Source: Hyaloscypha bicolor E (taxonomy: Eukaryota; Ascomycota; Leotiomycetes; Helotiales; Hyaloscyphaceae). Taken from it: a DNA stretch of 64,000 bases. Below the pieces are notes generated by a model. It worked only from the letters and a program-made list of their open reading frames with translations, did not search any database and was not told the DNA's origin. This document shows, in pieces, positions 57,400 to 64,000 of the stretch. Positions within the stretch are counted from its first letter, which is position 1, and every line of letters begins with the position of its first letter. The stretch is taken from the NCBI RefSeq assembly GCF_002865645.1, contig NW_020194575.1, positions 249,247-313,246 on the forward strand, in the 5' to 3' direction. The position numbers and the translations under genes were made by a program.

Positions 57400-60062
57400 G
57401 GGACTTCACAGGGATCCTGCTTTATATAGCTTCAACGTAACTGAAGCACATGTGAGGAGATGATTGTGGCTTCAATTGTGCTTCTTGGACTTGAGAAATT
57501 GCGAAGTACATAGACCACGGTCACAAATTCGAGCAGGTACACCTCCTTTTCAGAATCAAGTAATTGATGACAGTCTACACGTACTTGACGTGCCAAGTGC
57601 TGACGATAATACTCTAGATGAATTTGATACCATAATTCCACCCCTCAGTCCATGACCGAGACTAAAATCAAACATTAAATGACGACATGTTGACCGACAC
57701 AGGCTTTTTCGATCATGAACTTCGAGTGCTCTGTTATTCGCCGCGTCATTTGGTTTGTTCGATCAAAGCTTGAGCGAAAGGAAACCGACATTTCAACAGT
57801 ATTAGGATAGATCATAGACTTCTGAACAGCCATGTTAAGCAAGTATGCGTGGCTTAAACCAGGCATACCGATTCAAAGATCTGCTAGATTGGTGCTAGAA
57901 ATGTTGACAGTACGTTGCTGGCCTACGAAATAATGTCATGGAGTGACGCTTACCAAGCTTGTAGGTCAAGCTGTTCTCCATGGGCCTTCACCGCTGTCAT
58001 CAAGCGATTGACGGCAAGCTTCCCGAAAAGATTAATCAACTATAATCCATGTCCGGCCACTATTAAGAGATACGCATCGCTAACAGTTAGCAGTTTATTT
58101 GATCAAATTATCATCCAACTCTCGCATGTTCTGACACTCAAAACTTCTCCGGAACTCCATTCTCGGTTGTGACACGTGGATGCTTGGAATCTATACCGTT
58201 CTGCCATCGTCCTATTTAAAGGGGTCTCTGTCCACCCACATATTCCAAAGGACAACAAAATGTGGAGAATATTGGACCACATATTTTTGCAGACTCCCGG
58301 ATCAACCCCTGATGAGAAGTTGATAGTCATATTATCACAAGCGCGAGAGCGACTCTCGGTTTATAGTCGGCTGAAAAAGATGAGAGAGTTCCAGCAAATC
58401 TAGTCCTGAGGGCAAACTACCCTTTCCCTAGCACTCTATGTGATTGTTGAAATGTTTCATTTGTAGAGTGACCCTGAGAGTGAATAGGCACAACGTTTTA
58501 GCACTTTGAACTACCATGCAATTGGTGTCACTGTTGGGTGACGGGTGGTGACGCCACCAGAGAGGAAGGAACTAGCTAGTTAGCCAGCCATTTTTAGGGC
58601 TCCAGGCTTAGATGCCAATAGAGTCGTCTTTGCCTCCATCTGTTTCTCCTGGCAGTCACTCTTGAGAGTGCTGAACCACTTCTAAGAATCCGGTTTCGCT
58701 AATTCCAACTATGATTGCTTCAGGGGTAGTGAGCATGGAATTCTATGGAGCATTTCAGTACTTATCGTATATTTCTATGGATGACACTGATTGGATGAGC
58801 AGTGCTTTTATACAGCCGTTCGTGCAACCCTTAATCGCAACAACTTGATTTGCGATAATTCTAATATCATGTCTCAGACACACAGGAATTACAACCTACC
58901 TGATGATTTTTCTTCCATTGCGAAGCTCGAGGGCCATGAGTAACTATATTGGGATGTGGTTTGAGGACAAGGAGTTGATGTGGCTAGGAGTTTGCTGTAC
59001 GGACGATAAGCTATCACTATTTGAACTTCGAAACCATGAAAACATCTCAATTCCACTCTCATTCCGCTCTTCCAGTAACCGGCTTAAATATCCCTTTCAC
59101 CCCATGGCAAAGCAGGCAGAAGTAATAGCCACGTTGTATTGAAACGCTAACCTCAATTAAATGTCCGTCTCGGCCGAATATAATGATTTGTTTTTCCAGT
59201 ATCACCGTCGAGCTTACATAAATATCCGTTAAAGAACTGGGAGTATCGAGAGAAATCGAGGCTTGAGAAGGTGTACTTAGAAGCTGGCTTTTTCTAAGAT
59301 GATGTTTGTTTCTAGGGCACACATTCTAAGAGTGGTGAGGAGAGAGACATCGATATCCTCTTTCCTTGGCAGAAAATAAATCTTAGCAAAGCGAGGTCTG
59401 ATCAGGAATTGGTCTTAGGTATGCTGGTTTTGAAGTCCTGGACTTGCCGTGACTTCTCCTCTCGGCCCCATCAGCGCGTAATAAGTGGGCGCCTCTCCAG
59501 AGCGAGCAACTCCCACGTCCCTCCCAGTCCAAGTTTATGTAAGTGGGAGTAGATTCTTGTTGTCCAACCCCCAACGATACAGTGAGTAAGAGTGGAAAGA
59601 TGAAATAATTCTATCTTAACCTTTGTTCGCTGGCGTAGCCTCCCAGACTTTAGCTTTCTCTCGTATTCACAACTTTAACTCTGGTCAAGAATGGATGATA
59701 GTGACTGGAAAATTGGTTTCGATCTCGTATGACTGTAAATGGTGAGAAGTCCAGTGTGGCGTGGCAATGGAGTTAGAGCAGTATTTATCCTGGCCCCAAA
59801 ACACATTCACCATAGTTTTTTTTAGGCAGCTCATAATGTTATTCATCGAGTTGAACCATCATTAATTTAAAGCATTTGCCAAGCATTTATACATTACAAA
59901 CCGCAACGTACTGTTATTCCCAACCAGCGTCTATAGAACCTTGCAGATTTCCCTGAATTCTTCCTTTTAAATATAAAGATGCTTCAATCTTCTCAACTTA
60001 GCAAAAAACATCCCGCTACCACAAGACCGAGAACATACAACTGAAGGTTAATTCTCTCAAGA
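57400..60062. other. Intergenic, no confident gene
   Basis: About 2.7 kb with only weak candidates. On the + strand 57,915-58,172 and 58,176-58,403 lie in the same frame, separated by one TGA at 58,170-58,172. Together they would give about 160 residues (the second half includes VLFKGVSVHPHIPKDN) of unknown kind. A frame at 58,903-59,142 has no features. The last 150 bp before 60,063 are the leader of the next gene. Confidence 0.45.
57915..58403 (+). pseudogene. Possible decayed hypothetical gene
   Basis: An open frame of 86 codons, one TGA, then 75 more codons in the same frame. The composition is protein-like (WRILDHIFLQTPGSTPDEKL in the second half) but no family was recognised. An intron spanning the stop cannot be excluded. 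Confidence 0.25.
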
Positions 60063-60983
60063 ATGTCTTCCAGCAAAATCAAAACATCATCAGAGCAAAA
60101 GAGCCACCCCTCTAGAGCCGAGGACATGGAAGAGGCTCGTCTTGATGCTCTCATTCCGGCCCGACCAGCTCTACCAGCCCAAAGTGAAACTGTGTACCCT
60201 AAGCATGCGTCACTTCAAGGCCTCCCATCTAGGATTGACAAAATATCGAAAGCAGGTCCCTTCTCAAAACCTACCAACGACTTTTTAAATTCTAGACTCG
60301 GCAGCGTCTCCAATGCAAGTCCTTCTTCCGGACTTACTGGCCGCAGTCTCTCTTTTAGACTAGATCCAACAAGCAAAGACTACCTTCCTTCCAGGTTGGA
60401 CCCAAGACGCAATGATGGCTTTCCTTCCAAATTAGATGATACTTTAAAAAAGACTGGCGAGCCAATTAAGACCGTATTCACGAGCAAGCATGATATCAAA
60501 ATGGCTTCTCGCCAAACAATGTACGACTTCCTTTCACCAGAGGAACAAAAGTTTCAGGAAGACTGGGCACAGGAGAAGATCAATCAAATGCGACCATGTC
60601 CCGCTGGGCTTTGGTGGGATAGAATACCAGGTGGGTACGCTTGCACGGGTGGGCACCACTGGATGTCAGACGAGTTGCTAGCTAAGGGGAAGGGTGGATG
60701 GTACCTACGACGATCGTTTGTCCCTCCGGACTGGCAGAACATGGATGTTGATCGGGCGAGGGGCTTGAGGCACCGGCGGACAACTGAATTGCCGCAAATG
60801 CCTCAAATGATAACACTAACGAACCTGAGGGAGGTGGGTTTTATCGAGGGCTTGAAGTGGTTCAGAGGGCCGTATTATCGTTGGGAAGACGAAGACAAGG
60901 ATCGCTACAAGGACCACGATCGGCTTGAAAAGGATATGAGGGCCATGATCAAGAAAAGGCTCTCTTCTCGTCGTAGACGCTAG
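60063..60983 (+). CDS. Conserved-looking hypothetical protein with C-x-G-W/GGHH motif
   Basis: Intact, intronless, 306 residues. I do not recognise a named family. The first 145 residues are Ser/Pro-rich and probably disordered, with about five short repeats of the form (L/F)xS(R/K)(L/I)D, for example LPSRIDK at 54-60, LPSRLDP at 108-114 and FPSKLDD at 120-126. Residues about 150-300 look folded: PCPAGLWWDRIPGGYACTGG (178-197) then HHWMSDELLAKGKGGWY, with two cysteines and two adjacent histidines that could bind metal. It ends in a basic tail (KKRLSSRRRR), a possible nuclear signal. No signal peptide or membrane helix. The start is supported by the leader and by an in-frame Met at codon 1; another Met at 22 is possible. 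Confidence 0.82.
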   Translation: MSSSKIKTSSEQKSHPSRAEDMEEARLDALIPARPALPAQSETVYPKHASLQGLPSRIDKISKAGPFSKPTNDFLNSRLGSVSNASPSSGLTGRSLSFRLDPTSKDYLPSRLDPRRNDGFPSKLDDTLKKTGEPIKTVFTSKHDIKMASRQTMYDFLSPEEQKFQEDWAQEKINQMRPCPAGLWWDRIPGGYACTGGHHWMSDELLAKGKGGWYLRRSFVPPDWQNMDVDRARGLRHRRTTELPQMPQMITLTNLREVGFIEGLKWFRGPYYRWEDEDKDRYKDHDRLEKDMRAMIKKRLSSRRRR

Positions 60984-61683
60984 TCTGCACCAAAGTGTGT
61001 GAAGGAAGCTGGGCTATACACAGATTTGAAGGGAGTCGCATACTCCTTCGCACTACACAAGTAGCAAATAAGGATCGTTGAGCTTAAAACTATTCACCGC
61101 TTGACGAGAGTACGGTGATTTCTCCTTCATTGTAGTTTAAAACATACTCGAACATTCGAAACCGTCACTTGAATTGCCTCTTCTCTTCAAAAAGGCGATT
61201 TTGGAGTCCTGGAAAGCCAAGTTACTCAAGTACGGCTCCATATGAAAACCAACCAAATTATAAGGTCGCTTCTACATGGTCTTCTTGTATGGCTCAAAAG
61301 GACTCGTAGATGCTGTCTTCTTCTCCATTTTCCTCTTTTGTATAAGTGGTTCACACCAGGAAATTGACGGGACGAAGAACCTAATTTGAAGCAAATCCAT
61401 TAGTCGTACCTGCCCGATCTGACAAGTCCCACTCTTACTGCTCTCACCTCCTAAGAGAGAAACTTTCACAAAAGTATGTATTGAAACGAAGTAATACCTT
61501 CTATACAATGGATATCAGCCTATTTTTGCTTCCCTTCAACATCCAACTGCGTTTAATACTGACATTCCAGTAAGGGAGTGAACTTATCTTGATTTCATAA
61601 AACAAGTAAAGGCATTAAATGTTACTGTGTTTTCTAACCGGGCCAAATGCTTAACCCGACCTAATAACATCAAATAAAGCACC
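60984..61683. other. Intergenic, no gene recognised
   Basis: Contains only short frames such as minus 61,272-61,508 with no features. Includes the 3' flank of the hypothetical gene. Confidence 0.55.
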
Positions 61684-62490
61684 GTGACACAAGAAGCTGC
61701 GTCAGCTGCTAGAAATCCCCCCTCCCTAAAACTCCTTACATCCGAACAGTCTGTCACTTTCAAAATCATCAACACTCGGACTTACACGACAGCCCAAAAC
61801 CTCGGTGCATTGCTATCCACTCGTATCAAAGGTTACGGCGATGTCTACGCTGGCCCACCATGTTCCTTCTTAATCGAACACAATCTGGGTGGCTAGACGG
61901 GAAGACTGTTATTTAATCTCGGAATCCGGAAAGATCGACGAAATCTATCACCATTAACGGTTGAGAGGATTGGAAGAGAGCAGTGGACATCGAGGTCGAT
62001 TCTAACGCGGAAGTTGTCTTGGAATCGGGAGGCATGAGCAGGAATGTCATTGAAGGTATTGTCTGGAGGTGAGCTTTTACCAGTATAACATGTTATACCA
62101 TTGTTGACTAGAGGAATCGTGATATAGCCATTGGTATTGAGACCATGTAGGGGCCTTTCGCAGTTTCCAAGTCATGTGAGATTAATCGTAGGTCATGGCT
62201 TCAAGGAGAATCTTATCATTCTTATGCCTGGGGGTGCCAATAGACAAGGAGGGCTTCATTCAAGATAGTAATTACCGGTTAGTGTTTCTAATTGCCATCC
62301 TTTCCTGCTTTAAGATCATTTTAAAGCCATGATATGATTTGGAACTCGAAAATTGATTCGTACAGGGATTGCAATGTTTGGGGGATTGACTTGAAGGCAA
62401 AGAACAAGCTCATCACAGTCGGCGGCTTTGATGCCTTCGATTTCTTTGGTGATAGGAGTTTCTGCTTGTTGGACTCGCCTGGCGTAAGTT
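61684..62490 (+). pseudogene. Metallo-beta-lactamase-fold hydrolase, decayed
   Basis: Pieces in order match the fungal MBL-fold hydrolase (lactonase-like) family. 61,684-61,893 gives SFLIEHNLGG preceded by YGDVYAGPP. About 61,905-61,960 in another frame gives an L-F-N-L-G-I-R-K-D segment, where the family has L-F-D-L-G-x-R-K-D. About 62,000-62,070 gives NAEVVLESGGMSRNVIEGIV. About 62,165-62,215 gives QFPSHVRLIVGHGFKENL. 62,334-62,483 gives KLITVGGFDAFDFFGDRSFC then LLDSPG, followed by GTAAGT. The zinc-binding H-x-H-x-D-H line expected between the third and fourth pieces is not recognisable, and frames change at least twice. A non-functional relic. Confidence 0.68.
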
Positions 62491-64000
62491 TATATCTATG
62501 TAGCCACATCGCAGAGCACTTGGGTGAATAGAGACTGAAATATGCAGTTGGAGTGATTTTGATGTCCCTGAACGTCCTGCGGCCTAATCGTGCCTAGGCT
62601 CGCGGCTTTATCCTTGAAGGGCAGGCCAGGTTTCAGATACATACACTATGGAAGAAAGAGTGGTGTTTGTTGTACTACTCAATTTGACCAAGCCAACTGT
62701 GAAAAATTGAAATTTCGCAATTTGTCTCGTCAATTTGAGAATATCTTTATAGCAAATTAATGAGTTAATTTGGAGTTCATTGAAAATGGAAATCTCCTCC
62801 TCCCACAGACAGCGTTCAAGTATTCCGACACTCCCGCCCGAAATAATGCTACCCCGTGGCGGGCTGTTTTAGGAATGGTGCGATGGACGGGGAGGTTGAT
62901 TCACTTCTTGACCGAGAGGAAAGTGCGAGTCTTAACAATTGAAGGAGATTGCGGAGATTAAAATGAACCCCATTCGCTTAGCCCCTTTCCAGCCCCTGAA
63001 CTCGCTTAAGGCGGCCCCCTGTTACGCGCACGTGACACCAGGTCGATCAAACTTCAGTAGAGTATTAAACGGGTTCCGGTCTGGAAAGGAAGACAGTTCC
63101 CTGGCAAGCTCCCTGGTGGGAGGAATAAAATGCACAAGGCACCGTGGACAGTCGTCGCAAGGGTTGGTTGATTGATTCCCGTCGTGCTTCGGCCGAGAGT
63201 CTTCCTGCCTGGATGCCTAATTCCGGACGAAAACACCACAAGAAGCACCAATCTCTCTTGGCAAAGTCCGGGGAATCACAGAGCCAGGCAGGTATTCGGG
63301 ATTAGAATCTTGGTACCGGGTTACGAATAGTCCGAGGTATGAAGATCTTTGCCGAGAAAGACGCGCATTAGGCCCAGCGGTCTGATGCTCCGTCTACTGG
63401 ATCAGTAGCAGCGAAGAGAATTCGGTATGTGAAGACAGCAGCAGTTCCATCTTTGGTATCCTCTCCTCCGAAGACCATTTCAATACTGGCCCTTCGGATT
63501 CTCAAGCCTATGACAAATCCTTTCTCAAATGGCGACGCAAGTTCACGCTCTGTTCCTGAGCAAACCAGACGAATTTTCCTCGATCGCAAAGGACTTGACT
63601 GCGGAAGTTTTGAAATATGAAGAGACCATCAAGTTTGAAGGCTCACAACTCCTAAGCGCCCCGATAAATGGAGACCTGTGGAGAGCATCTCGGCACTCAA
63701 AGCACTCGAGGGAGCGGCCCTGGGTGCGTTGTTGCAACGGAAGTAAAATCTTACAATGTGCGTCCTTGACAGATGGTAATTAACAGGTATATGTGCAATT
63801 GCCTGGGGAGGTGAAGATTTGCTTCTAACATGCTCGGTTCAGAGAACATACGCAGCTATTTTTCATGTCGCCTCTCTTGGCAACAATACAGGCAGGCAAG
63901 AGATCAACATCGAACTGCTCAAGGCAGCACATGCAGAAAGAAGACATCGAAAGGCTGTTTCCAGCTTCGGCAAGCATAGGGCTCACACAACAGTTTACAG
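62491..64000. other. Right edge: no confident gene
   Basis: Short frames on both strands. The best is + 63,529-63,783, starting MATQVHALFLSKPDEFSSIA, with a helical composition (EVLKYEETIKFEGSQLLSAP). It could be the first exon of a gene that runs past the window edge, since a shifted frame near 63,690-63,740 continues sensibly. No family was recognised. Confidence 0.4.

Overview
The window looks like a chromosome segment of a filamentous ascomycete (Pezizomycotina). The evidence is short GT..AG introns, HET-domain genes, COQ10, a METTL2/TRM140-type tRNA methyltransferase, and a sharp split between a TA-saturated block full of dead transposons and a normal-composition gene block. The first pattern is the signature of RIP (repeat-induced point mutation). 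I cannot name the species; a leotiomycete is only an impression.

Layout. 1-655 is RIP-degraded AT-rich DNA. 656-1,055 is a small island of normal composition. 1,061-29,562 is one nested stack of mobile elements. The outermost layer has inverted ends and a 5-bp target duplication (GAGGA), and it sits in the 3' end of a HET-domain gene, so the island at 656-1,055 is the displaced 3' flank of that gene. Inside the shell is a Ty3/gypsy element (4,861-24,778). Inside that are a second Ty3/gypsy element (6,628-13,389) and a Ty1/copia element (14,393-20,832, exact 301-bp LTRs, duplication CTTAG). All reading frames are destroyed, and the reverse-transcriptase aspartates are changed to asparagine by G-to-A transitions in both inner elements.

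29,557-35,200 is an accessory strip: a HET gene broken by an in-frame stop, a frameshifted HET fragment, an intronless GC-rich gene of bacterial type (33,391-34,527) followed by a hairpin plus T-run that looks like a bacterial intrinsic terminator, palindromic 38-bp tandem repeats, and a small inverted-repeat element.

35,781-45,135 carries two substantial genes. One is a three-exon type-I membrane protein with an Ecm33-like ectodomain. The other is a nine-exon gene (minus strand) for a predicted 1,624-residue protein with ubiquitin-like, U-box (E3), vWA and UBC (E2) domains in one chain, which is the most interesting intact gene here.

45,990-50,530 is a pseudogene stretch: a DHA2-type MFS transporter and a tannase/feruloyl-esterase-family protein, with a G-rich minisatellite between them. 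52,545-54,799 holds two conserved housekeeping genes in divergent orientation (TRM140-like and COQ10). 54,989-57,399 is a decayed P-loop GTPase with a coiled-coil tail, split by a 1,184-bp TIR element flanked by TA. 60,063-60,983 is an intact conserved-looking hypothetical gene. 61,684-62,490 is a decayed metallo-beta-lactamase-fold gene. No tRNA, rRNA or CRISPR array was recognised.
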